Of a stretch of 64,000 bases of DNA, positions 51,868 through 62,092 are shown one piece after another. The translations under genes were made by a program, and so were the position numbers. The DNA is from Chitinophagaceae bacterium (lineage in GTDB: Bacteria > Bacteroidota > Bacteroidia > Chitinophagales > Chitinophagaceae), in the NCBI GenBank assembly GCA_017307735.1, contig JAFKGR010000002.1, forward strand, positions 124,001 to 188,000, in the 5' to 3' direction. Under the pieces are notes generated by a model that was not told the origin of the DNA, made no database searches, and saw only the letters and a list, made by a program, of their open reading frames with translations. The stretch's first letter is position 1. Every line of letters starts with the position of its first letter.

Positions 51868-54255
51868 ATGCTGAAAAACTATTTCAAAATCGCCTGGCGG
51901 AATATTACTAAAAACAAGATTTATTCAACTATCAATATTCTCGGGCTTGCTACCGGAATGGCTGTCGTGATGCTGATTGCATTCTGGATTTGGGACGAAG
52001 TCACCTACGACAGGTATTTCAAAAATCATGATGACATAGCTCAGGTGATGACGACTTTTATTGACAATGATGGTACCAAAAACACTGATCGCGCGGTGTG
52101 CATGCCGATAGGAAATGAATTGCGAAATAAATACGGCAGCGATTTTAAACAGGTGGCCATGGCATCCTGGAATTTTGACCATGTGCTGGCTGTCGGCGAA
52201 AATAAAATTGATAAAAAAGGAATGTGGGTTGAGTCTTCATTTCCATCCATGTTTCCTTTTAAAATGATAAAAGGAGATATTAACGCATTGGACGATCCTT
52301 CCGCAATTTTGATTAATGCCTCTCTTGCTAAAATTTTATTCGGCAATGATGATCCGATGAATAAAATGATAAAGCTGGATGACCAGGATGCTTACAAGGT
52401 AGCAGGGATATTTCAGGATTTTCCTGATAACACCACCTTCTCAAATGCGAGTTATTTTCTCCCCTGGAAAAAATATGTTGCTACAAATGAGCGGTTGAAG
52501 GATGCAGCCACGCAATGGAATAACCATTCCTGGCAATGCTTTGTGCAAATTGCGGATAATGTTAACATGGATAGGGAGACTGAGAAAATAAAGAATGTGG
52601 TGATGGCGCACAAAAATGCAAAAGCGGATGGCCTGGAAGAAGCCTATATTTTCCCAATGAATAAATGGCGGTTGTTCAGCGAATTTAAAAACGGAAAACC
52701 GGAAGGTGGAAGAATTCAATTTATCCGGTTATTTTCAATTATCGGAATATTCGTTTTGATCCTTGCTTGCATCAATTTTATGAATCTGTCAACCGCACGG
52801 AGTGAACAAAGGGCAAAGGAAGTCGGGATACGAAAAACACTTGGTTCTTTGAGATTGCAATTGATCAAACAGTTTTTCAGCGAATCTGTTTTGGTGGCAT
52901 TTATATCATTTATTTTTTCTGTCATCCTTGTTATTACTTTATTACCATTGTTTAATAATCTTGCGGATAAACACATCGGTATTCCGTGGGATAGCAGCCT
53001 GTTCTGGATTACAGCTCTGACATTTACTTTCGTTACCGGCATTCTTTCAGGAAGCTATCCGGCATTGTATCTTTCAAAATTTAAACCTATCAAAGTTTTA
53101 AAAGGTAAATTCCGCGTTGGAAAATTTGCTTCCCTGCCAAGACAAATTTTGGTCGTTGTCCAATTTACTTTTTCCATTGCATTGATTATCGGAACCATCA
53201 TTGTCTTCAAACAAATTCAGTTTGCCAAAGACCGACCGGTAAATTACAGGAGTGAAGGGTTGATAACAGTGAATGTGAAGACTCAGGATTTATACGGCCA
53301 TTATGATGCATTAAGAAATGATTTGCTGGCAACCGGCGTGGTAGATAATATGGCAGAATCTTCAAGTCCTACAACTTCTGTCAATGCCATCCAGATTGGA
53401 TTTGACTGGCAGGGGAAAGATCCTAACACGCTTCCTGCATTCGGTACAATAAGCGTGAGTGAAGACTTTGGTAAAACTATCGGCTGGCACATTAAAGGTG
53501 GCAGAGATTTTTCAAAAGATTTTGCAACCGACAGTTCGGCAATGATCCTAAATGAATCGGCAGTGAAACTTATCGGAATGAAAAAAGATATTTTGGGGCA
53601 GACCATTCAATTCAATGGTAATCATTATACTGTTATCGGAGTAGTGAAAAACATGATTATGGAATCGCCCTACGAACCGGTTAAACCCACTATTTTTTTC
53701 TTTGAGCCCAACGGAAGTAATATTATTACGATTGCAATTAAGAAAGATAAACCTGTACAGGATGCGCTGACGAAGATTTCAGCCGTATTTAAAAAATATG
53801 ATCCGGGAGCTCCCTTCTCCTACAAATTCAACGATGAAACATACGCAAAAAAATTTGCTGATGAACACCGAATAGGAAGCCTTGCCACATTTTTTACAAT
53901 ACTCGCTATTTTCATTTCCTGTCTGGGATTGTTTGGTCTTGCCTCCTTTGTGGCAGAACAACGCAAAAAAGAAATTGGGGTGCGCAAAGTTTTGGGCGCT
54001 TCAGTTTTTAATGTATGGCAATTGTTGTCAAAAGAATTTGCAGGGCTTGTAATTATTTCCTGTCTCATCGCCATTCCTCTTGCATGGTATTATCTGAATG
54101 GATGGTTGCATCAATATGAATACAGGACCACTATTTCATTTTGGATATTCATTGTTTCAGGTTTGGGCGCATTACTGATAACGTTGGTGACAGTGAGCTT
54201 TCAGGCAATTAAGGCGGCGGTGGCTAATCCGGTGAGGAGTTTGAGGAGTGAGTGA
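51868..54255 (+). CDS. FtsX/MacB-type ABC permease 5
   Basis: 795 residues. Starts MLKNYFKIAWRNITKNKIY; first block CINFMNLSTARSEQRAKEVG and IRKTLGSLRLQLIKQFFSES; second block AEQRKKEIGVRKVLGASVFN; ends NPVRSLRSE. By its N-terminus (MLKNYF) and STARSE motif it is nearest to permease 1. A decayed GAATTAA run follows, like that after permeases 1-3. Confidence 0.93.
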   Translation: MLKNYFKIAWRNITKNKIYSTINILGLATGMAVVMLIAFWIWDEVTYDRYFKNHDDIAQVMTTFIDNDGTKNTDRAVCMPIGNELRNKYGSDFKQVAMASWNFDHVLAVGENKIDKKGMWVESSFPSMFPFKMIKGDINALDDPSAILINASLAKILFGNDDPMNKMIKLDDQDAYKVAGIFQDFPDNTTFSNASYFLPWKKYVATNERLKDAATQWNNHSWQCFVQIADNVNMDRETEKIKNVVMAHKNAKADGLEEAYIFPMNKWRLFSEFKNGKPEGGRIQFIRLFSIIGIFVLILACINFMNLSTARSEQRAKEVGIRKTLGSLRLQLIKQFFSESVLVAFISFIFSVILVITLLPLFNNLADKHIGIPWDSSLFWITALTFTFVTGILSGSYPALYLSKFKPIKVLKGKFRVGKFASLPRQILVVVQFTFSIALIIGTIIVFKQIQFAKDRPVNYRSEGLITVNVKTQDLYGHYDALRNDLLATGVVDNMAESSSPTTSVNAIQIGFDWQGKDPNTLPAFGTISVSEDFGKTIGWHIKGGRDFSKDFATDSSAMILNESAVKLIGMKKDILGQTIQFNGNHYTVIGVVKNMIMESPYEPVKPTIFFFEPNGSNIITIAIKKDKPVQDALTKISAVFKKYDPGAPFSYKFNDETYAKKFADEHRIGSLATFFTILAIFISCLGLFGLASFVAEQRKKEIGVRKVLGASVFNVWQLLSKEFAGLVIISCLIAIPLAWYYLNGWLHQYEYRTTISFWIFIVSGLGALLITLVTVSFQAIKAAVANPVRSLRSE

Positions 54256-54577
54256 AGGATGAAAAATTAGGAATGAAGAATTAAGAATTGGTAATTGCGA
54301 GATACAACTGAACATAGAATGTTTTGGATTTTCGGTTCATAAAAGAATCTTAGTCGTGGACAAAAAACATGAACCGTTTTTAAATATGGATGTCCTCATC
54401 CGGCTACGCAAATTTGTAATGATAAAATGGTATTTTTCGAGAAGGGTTGAAATGTATCAAAACCGAACACCTTTGTTTTGCAAGCGGACACCTAAAAGAT
54501 ATTTTCCAAAACAGATCGCCTGATTATCAGTAATATAGTTATCGGCATTGGCATTGCAAATTAAATATCAGATAAAA
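54256..54577. other. Gap with remnant of the permease-tail repeat
   Basis: The first 45 bp (AT-rich GAAGAATTAAGAATT runs) match the tails after permeases 1-3, so a lost PIN cassette is possible. The rest (to 54577) shows nothing recognisable. Confidence 0.4.
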
Positions 54578-55174
54578 ATGATGTTTATGTCTTTAAAGTA
54601 TTTTAACCTTAGGCCGGGCATGATTAACAGGGGGCTTAAAAAACTTGCTGTGACGTTGCTCATAATTTCCTATTTATTGATCCGCGGTAATTTCTTTTTG
54701 CCCGGCGGCTCTTTATTTTTCCCCACTGAAAGATCAACCGGTGTGCCATCTTATAAGGGAAAGGTGAATCCCATCTTTACGCTTGAGATAAAATTGCATC
54801 AGTTAAAAAACTCAGTTTTGGAGGTCATTCATATAAATACCCTGCCAAATCCCAAAAAACGCGTTGGTGTACTTAGTAAGGGTACGTTAAATGAGAGATT
54901 AATGACGGAAAAAAGATTTAATTCTTCTGCCGCGTATTTTTCTTTGTTAAGAAATTGTGTCTATATAGGTATCCAATTTCGTAAGCAGATTTTGAATGAT
55001 TTTCTCCCTTTAAAATTCAATAGTTCTGGTACCTACCTGAATAAATTTTCATTTTCTAACTGGTGTTACAATTTCTATAATGACAAAGATGGCGTTATTT
55101 CAGTTTATCACGACGGCCAATATTTTGCGGGAAACGGAAATATGGTAACCAACTTCACATTGAATAACATTTAA
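54578..55174 (+). CDS. Hypothetical protein, one membrane segment
   Basis: About 198 residues from an ATG at 54578 (an in-frame TTG at 54548 and an ATG at 54587 are alternatives). A single hydrophobic segment KKLAVTLLIISYLLI lies near residues 21-35, so it is probably membrane-anchored or secreted. The rest (for example NPKKRVGVLSKGTLNERL and FSNWCYNFYNDKDGVISVY) is not recognised. It lies between permease 5 and the second ATPase. It could be a decayed or fast-evolving gene; confidence that it is translated is moderate. Confidence 0.4.
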   Translation: MMFMSLKYFNLRPGMINRGLKKLAVTLLIISYLLIRGNFFLPGGSLFFPTERSTGVPSYKGKVNPIFTLEIKLHQLKNSVLEVIHINTLPNPKKRVGVLSKGTLNERLMTEKRFNSSAAYFSLLRNCVYIGIQFRKQILNDFLPLKFNSSGTYLNKFSFSNWCYNFYNDKDGVISVYHDGQYFAGNGNMVTNFTLNNI

Positions 55175-55234
55175 TTTGAATTATTCTGTATAAAACAAAA
55201 TCTTTTTTTATCACACTTTGAATCATTTTCAACC

Positions 55235-55912
55235 ATGCTCTATTTAAGCAAAATTTATAAATGGGTAAACCAGGGAATCAACCGTACATTTCTTCTCAAG
55301 GATATAAATCTTGAAGTCAGTGAGGGTGAATTCATTACTATCATGGGACCATCAGGCGCAGGCAAATCAACACTTCTTAACATCATTGGTATGCTGGATA
55401 CTCCGGATGAAGGAACATACACCTTTCTGGGTGAAGATGTTTTCTCTCTGAAAGAAAAACAACGTTCACAATTATTCAAAACGCACATCGGGTTTGTATT
55501 TCAGGCATATCATTTAATTGATGATTTAACCGTATATGAAAATTTAGAAACACCCCTGATCTATCAGAATATAAAAAGTTCTGAACGAAAATCGATGGTC
55601 GCTGATATACTCGATCGGTTTCAGATAGTGGCAAAGAAAGATCTTTTTCCCGCCCAGCTCTCTGGCGGACAGCAACAATTAGCGGGCATTGCCCGCGCCC
55701 TTATCATCAAACCAAAAATCATTCTGGCTGATGAACCGACAGGCAATCTCAATTCCAGGCAGGGTGAAGAAATTATGAAAATATTTAAGGGCTTAAATGA
55801 AGAAGGAGTTACAATTATTCAGGTCACTCATTCCGAAAAGAATGCAGAATATGGAAACAGAATTATCAATTTACTGGATGGCAGAATTGAATCTGAAATA
55901 AAGTCGAATTGA
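55235..55912 (+). CDS. ABC transporter ATP-binding protein 2 (LolD/MacB type)
   Basis: 225 residues, paralogue of the ATPase at 37646. Seen: Walker [11 protein letters not shown]-loop [20 protein letters not shown], signature [15 protein letters not shown], Walker [14 protein letters not shown] and H-loop [10 protein letters not shown]. Relative to the usual LSGGQQQRVAIARA, the Arg after the glutamines is Leu and the following residues are changed, so activity might be altered. It lies 21 bp before the TolC-type gene, forming a probable operon with it. Confidence 0.93.
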   Translation: MLYLSKIYKWVNQGINRTFLLKDINLEVSEGEFITIMGPSGAGKSTLLNIIGMLDTPDEGTYTFLGEDVFSLKEKQRSQLFKTHIGFVFQAYHLIDDLTVYENLETPLIYQNIKSSERKSMVADILDRFQIVAKKDLFPAQLSGGQQQLAGIARALIIKPKIILADEPTGNLNSRQGEEIMKIFKGLNEEGVTIIQVTHSEKNAEYGNRIINLLDGRIESEIKSN

Positions 55913-55933
55913 AAAATATAAAATTGAATACAG

Positions 55934-57355
55934 ATGAATTACAAAAAGATAATTTTACTATCCCTGATGCTGGGATTTGGTATTTGTGTAAGCCAGGCCC
56001 AAAAAACAATGAATCTTCAACAAGCGATTGAAACCGGGATCAAAAATAACATTGATGTTTTGCAATCAGGGTTATTGACTGATAAATCGGAAATTCTTTG
56101 GAAGCAATCGCGGATGCAAATGTTGCCCAATCTGAATGGAAATATTAACCAGGGCATTAATTATGGAAAAAGTATTGATCCATTTACCAATACATTTATC
56201 AATCAAAACGTAAGCTTTGGTTCTTATGGCGCCAGCAGTAATCTTCTTTTGTTTAACGGCCTTTCATTGCAAAATCAGATCAAGGCAAATAAGTTGGGAT
56301 ATGAAGCTTCGCAGATGGAGTTACAACAGGCAAAAGACAATCTGACAATCAATATAATCCTTGCCTATCTGCAGGTGTTGAGTTCAAAGGATATTTTAAA
56401 ACAGGCGCAGGAACAGGTAAACGTAACCATCAATCAGGTGAACAGGTTGGCATTGCTCAATGACACCGGCGCCATTTCTCCATCCAATTATTATGATGTC
56501 AAAGGTCAATTGGCGAGTGAACAGGTAACCATTTCAAATAGTAAAGCCAACCTCGAAACCGCAAAGTTGAATCTTACCCAACTGTTGAATATTCCTTATG
56601 ATAAAAATTTGGAAGCAGAGCCTTTGCCTGATGAATTGATTGATGCCAATTCGATGACCGGCCCTGATGAAATCTATCAAACCGCTCTGAAACAATTTGC
56701 CCAGGTGAAGGCTGCAGAATTGCGCACTCAAAGCGCCGAAAAAAATGTCAGGTCAATTAGAGGATCATTATACCCCACCCTTTCATTTGGCGCAAATATC
56801 AATACCAATTACTCAAGTGTGGCAGCAGCAAACCAATTCATCGGCTCTACTATTAAACCTTCGTCAGATTATGTTGATATCAATGGCACCCATTATCCGG
56901 TATATCAGCAGAGTAACAATTATACCGTTCAGAAGCTGAACTTTAATAAGCAATTAAACGATAATCTTTTCTATACATTAAATATTGGATTGACGATTCC
57001 CCTGTTCAATGCTTCGCGTGTCAGAAGCCAGGTAAAGGTTGCAAAAATTGATATGGAAAGCAGCCGTCTCCGGGAAGAAAATACCAAAGTTCTTTTGCAA
57101 CAGGCTATTGAACGGGCGTATGTAAATCTTGTTTCTTCGGCTGACAAATACAAATTATTGCTCGATCAGGTAAATTCATTTGAAGAATCATTTCGAATTG
57201 CAGAAGTAAAATTCAATTCGGGAGTAATTACTTCTGTTGATTATCTTGTTGCAAAAAACAATCTTGACCAGTCTAAAAGCAACCTGATCATTTCCAAATA
57301 TGATTTTATCCTGAGAGAAAAAATATTGAACTTTTATGCAGGGAAAGTTATATGA
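55934..57355 (+). CDS. TolC-family outer-membrane channel
   Basis: 473 residues, signal peptide MNYKKIILLSLMLGFGICVSQAQ. Two TolC repeats with long coiled helices: first around MNLQQAIETGIKNNIDVLQS, second around QVKAAELRTQSAEKNVRSIRG; barrel segments include YTLNIGLTIPLFNASRVRSQ. Ends with LNFYAGKVI. Completes a tripartite route with the adaptor at 36210 and the FtsX permeases. Confidence 0.93.
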   Translation: MNYKKIILLSLMLGFGICVSQAQKTMNLQQAIETGIKNNIDVLQSGLLTDKSEILWKQSRMQMLPNLNGNINQGINYGKSIDPFTNTFINQNVSFGSYGASSNLLLFNGLSLQNQIKANKLGYEASQMELQQAKDNLTINIILAYLQVLSSKDILKQAQEQVNVTINQVNRLALLNDTGAISPSNYYDVKGQLASEQVTISNSKANLETAKLNLTQLLNIPYDKNLEAEPLPDELIDANSMTGPDEIYQTALKQFAQVKAAELRTQSAEKNVRSIRGSLYPTLSFGANINTNYSSVAAANQFIGSTIKPSSDYVDINGTHYPVYQQSNNYTVQKLNFNKQLNDNLFYTLNIGLTIPLFNASRVRSQVKVAKIDMESSRLREENTKVLLQQAIERAYVNLVSSADKYKLLLDQVNSFEESFRIAEVKFNSGVITSVDYLVAKNNLDQSKSNLIISKYDFILREKILNFYAGKVI

Positions 57356-57360
57356 TTCAA

Positions 57361-57378
57361 TCTGAAAGTACTTTCAGA
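57361..57378. repeat. 18-bp palindrome after tolC-like gene
   Basis: Perfect palindrome TCTGAAAGTACTTTCAGA 5 bp after the stop codon; there is no T-run, so it is not a clear terminator, though it may stabilise the mRNA end. Confidence 0.4.
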
Positions 57379-57403
57379 AGTGAATCTATCCTGATGAAAT
57401 TAG

Positions 57404-57476
<73 letters not shown>

Positions 57477-57633
57477 AAATAAAAACCTGTGATTTTCAAA
57501 ATTACGAAATACAGGAATCTGATTTCCTCAACTTTTCGCAACCGTGTTACAAAAAGTTTTGCAAATGTAAGGTACAGATCCGAAATATGCTGATCGATTC
57601 TTGTGAAGAATATAAATTGATGAATTCAGGATT

Positions 57634-60600
57634 TCAGAAAATCGCTCTGATGCTTGCCCTGCCTGTATTTATCACAGGATTTGAGGATGGCTTTCTTCCT
57701 TCATATTGCAGGTTTACTTCAATATTTCCCGCGAGCCTTTTTGTAAATTCCAAATTCCATGTATAATTTTTGCCCGGTTCCAATCCATCCAGCAATAAAA
57801 ATCCGACAGGTGAATTTGCATTTCCGGTGAAAGATATATTGCTGAAAGTAATCCGGCCATTTATCACACTGCTCGAAAATACATTGTACTTTAATTCTGA
57901 GGTGAGTGAACTGGTTTTACTCTTTTCAAAATCTCCGAGATGATTTTCTTTTTGATCGTAACCATAAAGAATGGATAACCTGAATTGGGTATTGTGAACA
58001 TACGAAAGGGAAGGTTCTACACTTAATTCATGTACATCGTAATTCCTGATCTGAAATGAAGGAACAGACAATTGCCTTCTGATGAGTTCATTCAAAATAG
58101 CAAGGTTTATACTTCGCGAAATATTGTATCGTACCCGGGTACTCAGATTTCGCATGGAATTTCCTTCCAATCCATAACTGAGAATGGATTTGCTGGTATT
58201 GATTCTGTGAGTGACATCAACGCCAAAACCTGTACCCATCCGGTTAAAATAAAGGCTGTTCGACATAAAGGACGACAAAAGTATCAGACTGGTATCATTC
58301 AACCCTCCAGAAAACGGATTGAATGTAAATTTTCCCTGCGATACTTCTTTTTTATTTATTTGCAACGCAGAGGCAGTACTGAATTTTTTCATAAAACCTC
58401 CAAACCCTTTCCTGTTGGGCTTTCCAAGTCTTCCAGGATCAAATGTGATTCCGTAGTTGAACTGAATATAATTTGCTTTGATGTATTCGTTGGTTGGCGT
58501 CAGTATCCTAACCCATCTTTTTTGATCCTGAAAAACGGCAACTTCAAATTCGTCAAGTTGAGGGATCCCGTCTTTGTTATAATCTATCCATTGGTAATAT
58601 CCCTGGCCTGCCGGCACTTCCACATAAGTGAATTGTTGCTTTTGTTCCTGTCCTGCTCCCAATTCGTAAAAGGCAGTGCCGGTAATAGCTCCCTTCATTT
58701 CGTTAAACATATAATCAATTCTGCCCAACAGGCTTTGGTCGTCATTCTGGTTCAGGAAGGGTTTGAAGCGATTGTTCACTTTAAGTTTACGATAGGTAAC
58801 ATTCATCCTCAACTGGCGATGTGTATTCCCGGTAAACTCTGTAGATAAACTAATATTATTGCTTTGATCAGACGAGGTTAGATTTGATCCGGAGGGCAAC
58901 ATATTCATTCTATTGAAGTATATTAATGACCAGCGCCTCTTTTTTCCCGGATCACTGCTCAGTCCGAATTGCCACAAACTGAATCCCTGGCTGACGGGCG
59001 ACAGGGTATCATATTGTTTGAGCAATTGCTGATTATTTTCTGCCTGATACAATGCACTGATTTTATAATTATGAAAATTGATTAATTGTTTACTGACAGA
59101 AAAATAAGGTTTCCAATACTTGCCATTAACGAGGTTGCTATTGACTGTGGTGTAATCAATTTTATTATTCAACAACCAACCGTCTTTGCTGTAAACAGAT
59201 TCTATCGAGTTGCGGATTCCATTAAAATCAATATCTCTCTTGTAATTACTGAATTCATATTTGATCAATGGAGAATTCATCTTTACCAAACCAATTGAAG
59301 CATTGAACAGTTTTTCATTTGCCTGAGGGACGATAATATTCAATCCCCAATCTCTGTAAAATTCCACGCTACGCAAATTTTCAACACTTTTGAATTTATC
59401 ATCCACCGATTCATAATCTATGTGCGATACCAATTTTAAAGGCGAACGGATGCTGTCTTTTAAAAACTTCTGATTTTCAATTTCGATTTTCCAGGCATAC
59501 CCTTTATTTTCATTGTTGTCTTTGTCGGAAAAAGTATTCGGGTCGTAATTACTCATTGCTCCAGAAAAGGAAACATAGGTGCCACGGTTCAATTGATATC
59601 TTGCCGACGTGGAAATTATCTGATGTTTTTTTGGTGTAACCAAAAGAACAACCGGATCCCAATCTCCCGATGGCTGTCCGTTTTGAGGAGCCACCCATTG
59701 AAAAACTTTTCCATTTGCATTACCCTCGGTGGAGATATAATTTCCTTTGCCAGTTCCCACATTCGTAAAGGATAATTGGAACAAAGAATCTGTCCGGCTG
59801 GTGGAATATACATAAACCGTTCCCGAAAAACCATTTACCGTAGTATCCACTTTTTTGTACAGGATTTTATCTACAGAAAATGTATCAGGAACAGCGCCGG
59901 GATACAATGCGCTATCCATGTTGTTACCAATCGTTGACAAATAGCGGATTTGCTGATCACTCAATGTCTGATTGATCGGGCTGTTCTTTGCATCATTATT
60001 AGAATAAGCAGAAAAACTTAATGACAACTTATTTTTTAGTTTAAATTGATCGCGGAAATAGAGCATAGAATTCAAATAATTCCTGTCTCCATATTCAAAC
60101 TCAACCTGGATACGGCTATCTTTTGTAATCAACCGTTTGGCCGTAAATGTGATCTCTGCCGTGTTATAGTCTATCACATAATCACGGTCTTCACCACGTT
60201 GCATCAACTGTCCGTCGATATACACTTTTTCTGTTCCTGCCAAAACTGCGAAATACAATTCTCCGTTGCCACCGTATAATTTGTAAGGCCCCTGGTTTCC
60301 ATCGGTCGGTGTCAATATATTTCTGGTAAACTTTCCTCTTGCAATTGCACCACTTGCGGTGAATGAATTTTGATTGCCATTTTTAAAATTATTATTTGCA
60401 GTAAACGAAGCTCCCTGCAATCGTTTGTAAAAATTCAAAAACCGGTCTTCCTGTGCTCTCAGGTCAATATCGCCGAAGTTGGCCTGCCATCCCTTTTTTC
60501 CGATTTGCATAAAAATGCGGTCAAAATCCTGGAGGTTTTGGGTGTTTCCTTCAGGTTGAATCGGTATGTTGTTATCACTGATGGCAGCCGAAAACCGGAG

Positions 60601-61104
60601 ACTGTCACCCAGCCACCCGTTCAACTGAAGATTTAGTACAGAATTGACAACGGCATCCTGATTGTTACCGAATGAAATACCCCGTCCGATACTTCCATTA
60701 TAATTCATCTGGCCAAAATTTATAATGCGGTCCTGATTGGAACTGCCCGAATAAATCATGGGTTTCTCGGCTGTAAAATTGAACCTTATGCTATCGTAGT
60801 TAAACCGCTGTACCGATTGGTTTATTTTAAACGGGAAAATTCTGTAACTGACGATAATTGTATCAGTCGGAATTGAATCGAGAAATAAAATACTATTGAC
60901 ATAATCGACATGGAACTTTTCTTTGGTAAGAGAAAGAAGTTCTACCGAATTTGGAATGATGCTGAATGAGTCGAGAATGATTTCTTTCCGGTCGGGTAAA
61001 ATTTTTTTTGACCGGAGATTAGAAAGAGAATCTGCAAGCTGTTGGGCGTAGCCACAATAGCTCAGGAAAAGATACAGGATTAATAATTGAATCTTCGGGG
61101 CCAT
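57634..61104 (-). CDS. Large probable outer-membrane beta-barrel protein
   Basis: 1156 residues with signal peptide MAPKIQLLILYLFLSYCGYAQ. The first 120 residues look like a periplasmic start domain; the rest is almost entirely alternating hydrophobic/polar strands with tyrosine- and asparagine-rich turns, as in outer-membrane barrels, and ends RASIRAIF with a terminal Phe. A single calcium-loop-like motif DYNKDGIPQLDEFE lies at about two thirds of the length. No TonB plug is visible. Large uncharacterised proteins of this kind are common in Chitinophagaceae. Function unknown; a surface secretion or gliding role like SprA is only a possibility. Transcribed toward the tRNA, downstream of sdhB. 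Confidence 0.75.
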   Translation of the reverse strand: MAPKIQLLILYLFLSYCGYAQQLADSLSNLRSKKILPDRKEIILDSFSIIPNSVELLSLTKEKFHVDYVNSILFLDSIPTDTIIVSYRIFPFKINQSVQRFNYDSIRFNFTAEKPMIYSGSSNQDRIINFGQMNYNGSIGRGISFGNNQDAVVNSVLNLQLNGWLGDSLRFSAAISDNNIPIQPEGNTQNLQDFDRIFMQIGKKGWQANFGDIDLRAQEDRFLNFYKRLQGASFTANNNFKNGNQNSFTASGAIARGKFTRNILTPTDGNQGPYKLYGGNGELYFAVLAGTEKVYIDGQLMQRGEDRDYVIDYNTAEITFTAKRLITKDSRIQVEFEYGDRNYLNSMLYFRDQFKLKNKLSLSFSAYSNNDAKNSPINQTLSDQQIRYLSTIGNNMDSALYPGAVPDTFSVDKILYKKVDTTVNGFSGTVYVYSTSRTDSLFQLSFTNVGTGKGNYISTEGNANGKVFQWVAPQNGQPSGDWDPVVLLVTPKKHQIISTSARYQLNRGTYVSFSGAMSNYDPNTFSDKDNNENKGYAWKIEIENQKFLKDSIRSPLKLVSHIDYESVDDKFKSVENLRSVEFYRDWGLNIIVPQANEKLFNASIGLVKMNSPLIKYEFSNYKRDIDFNGIRNSIESVYSKDGWLLNNKIDYTTVNSNLVNGKYWKPYFSVSKQLINFHNYKISALYQAENNQQLLKQYDTLSPVSQGFSLWQFGLSSDPGKKRRWSLIYFNRMNMLPSGSNLTSSDQSNNISLSTEFTGNTHRQLRMNVTYRKLKVNNRFKPFLNQNDDQSLLGRIDYMFNEMKGAITGTAFYELGAGQEQKQQFTYVEVPAGQGYYQWIDYNKDGIPQLDEFEVAVFQDQKRWVRILTPTNEYIKANYIQFNYGITFDPGRLGKPNRKGFGGFMKKFSTASALQINKKEVSQGKFTFNPFSGGLNDTSLILLSSFMSNSLYFNRMGTGFGVDVTHRINTSKSILSYGLEGNSMRNLSTRVRYNISRSINLAILNELIRRQLSVPSFQIRNYDVHELSVEPSLSYVHNTQFRLSILYGYDQKENHLGDFEKSKTSSLTSELKYNVFSSSVINGRITFSNISFTGNANSPVGFLLLDGLEPGKNYTWNLEFTKRLAGNIEVNLQYEGRKPSSNPVINTGRASIRAIF

Positions 61105-61274
61105 CCATGCAGTTGATGATAAACAAAACTAAACTTTTAACCACTGCAATGAAAACGATAAAAATATTCTATTGTTGCAGCCAGATTAAAGAAAAGCCCG
61201 GCAACCGGTTTAGCTTTTTGTTAATTCAGGAACACCGGATACAAATTGCATCTGATGGAGAAGAACAGTTAAAA

Positions 61275-62048
61275 TTAAATTCCCTCAGGACCTGTACTTG
61301 TAACAGCTCTCATGTATTCCCTGTTTCGCTTGGCAATATTTCCAATAGAAATTCCTTTAGGACATTCCGCTTCACAATTTCCAATACTTCCGCAATTGCC
61401 AAAACCTTCTTTTTTCGCTTGTTCCATCATATTCACGACTCTGGTTTTTCTTTCGGCATCACCCTGGGGAAGATAAGCAAGCTGGGCAACCTTTGCACTG
61501 ATAAACAAAGCCGCTGAACCATTCGGGCATGCAGCTACACAGGCGCCGCACCCGATACATGCCGCAGCATCAAAAGCCGTTTCAGCAGCCCATTTTGATA
61601 CAGGGATTGCATTGGCATCCGGGGCGCTGCCGGTGTTTGCAGAAACATATCCTCCTGCTTCAATAACCCGATCAAATGCACTGCGATCAACTGTCAGATC
61701 TTTGATAACCGGGAAAGCAGCAGAACGCCACGGTTCTACAACGATGGTATCTCCGTCTCTGTAAGCTCTCATGTGAAGCTGACAAACCGTATTTCTTTGC
61801 CAGGGGCCATGTGCCCTTCCATCCACGTACATACTGCATGCACCACAAATCCCTTCTCTGCAATCACTATCAAAAGCCACAGGGTCTTTTCCTTCCTGAA
61901 TTAATTGTTCATTGAGTACATCAAACATTTCCAGAAATGACATCTCACTCGAAATATCTTTTACATGGTATGTTTCAAATCTGCCTTTGGAATCTTTATC
62001 TTTTTGCCTCCACACCTTCAGCGTGAGATTCATTTTATAATGTTCCAT
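61275..62048 (-). CDS. sdhB: Succinate dehydrogenase / fumarate reductase iron-sulfur subunit
   Basis: 257 residues. N-terminal 2Fe-2S ferredoxin domain with [21 protein letters not shown]-terminal domain with [16 protein letters not shown] and [11 protein letters not shown] for the 4Fe-4S and 3Fe-4S clusters. Passes electrons between the flavin of SdhA and membrane quinone. It lies 44 bp after sdhA. The cytochrome b subunit is expected before sdhA, outside the window. Confidence 0.95.
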   Translation of the reverse strand: MEHYKMNLTLKVWRQKDKDSKGRFETYHVKDISSEMSFLEMFDVLNEQLIQEGKDPVAFDSDCREGICGACSMYVDGRAHGPWQRNTVCQLHMRAYRDGDTIVVEPWRSAAFPVIKDLTVDRSAFDRVIEAGGYVSANTGSAPDANAIPVSKWAAETAFDAAACIGCGACVAACPNGSAALFISAKVAQLAYLPQGDAERKTRVVNMMEQAKKEGFGNCGSIGNCEAECPKGISIGNIAKRNREYMRAVTSTGPEGI

Positions 62049-62092
62049 ATTTTAAGATTGGTTTTATTGGTATTTGATTAAAATAATTTCTG

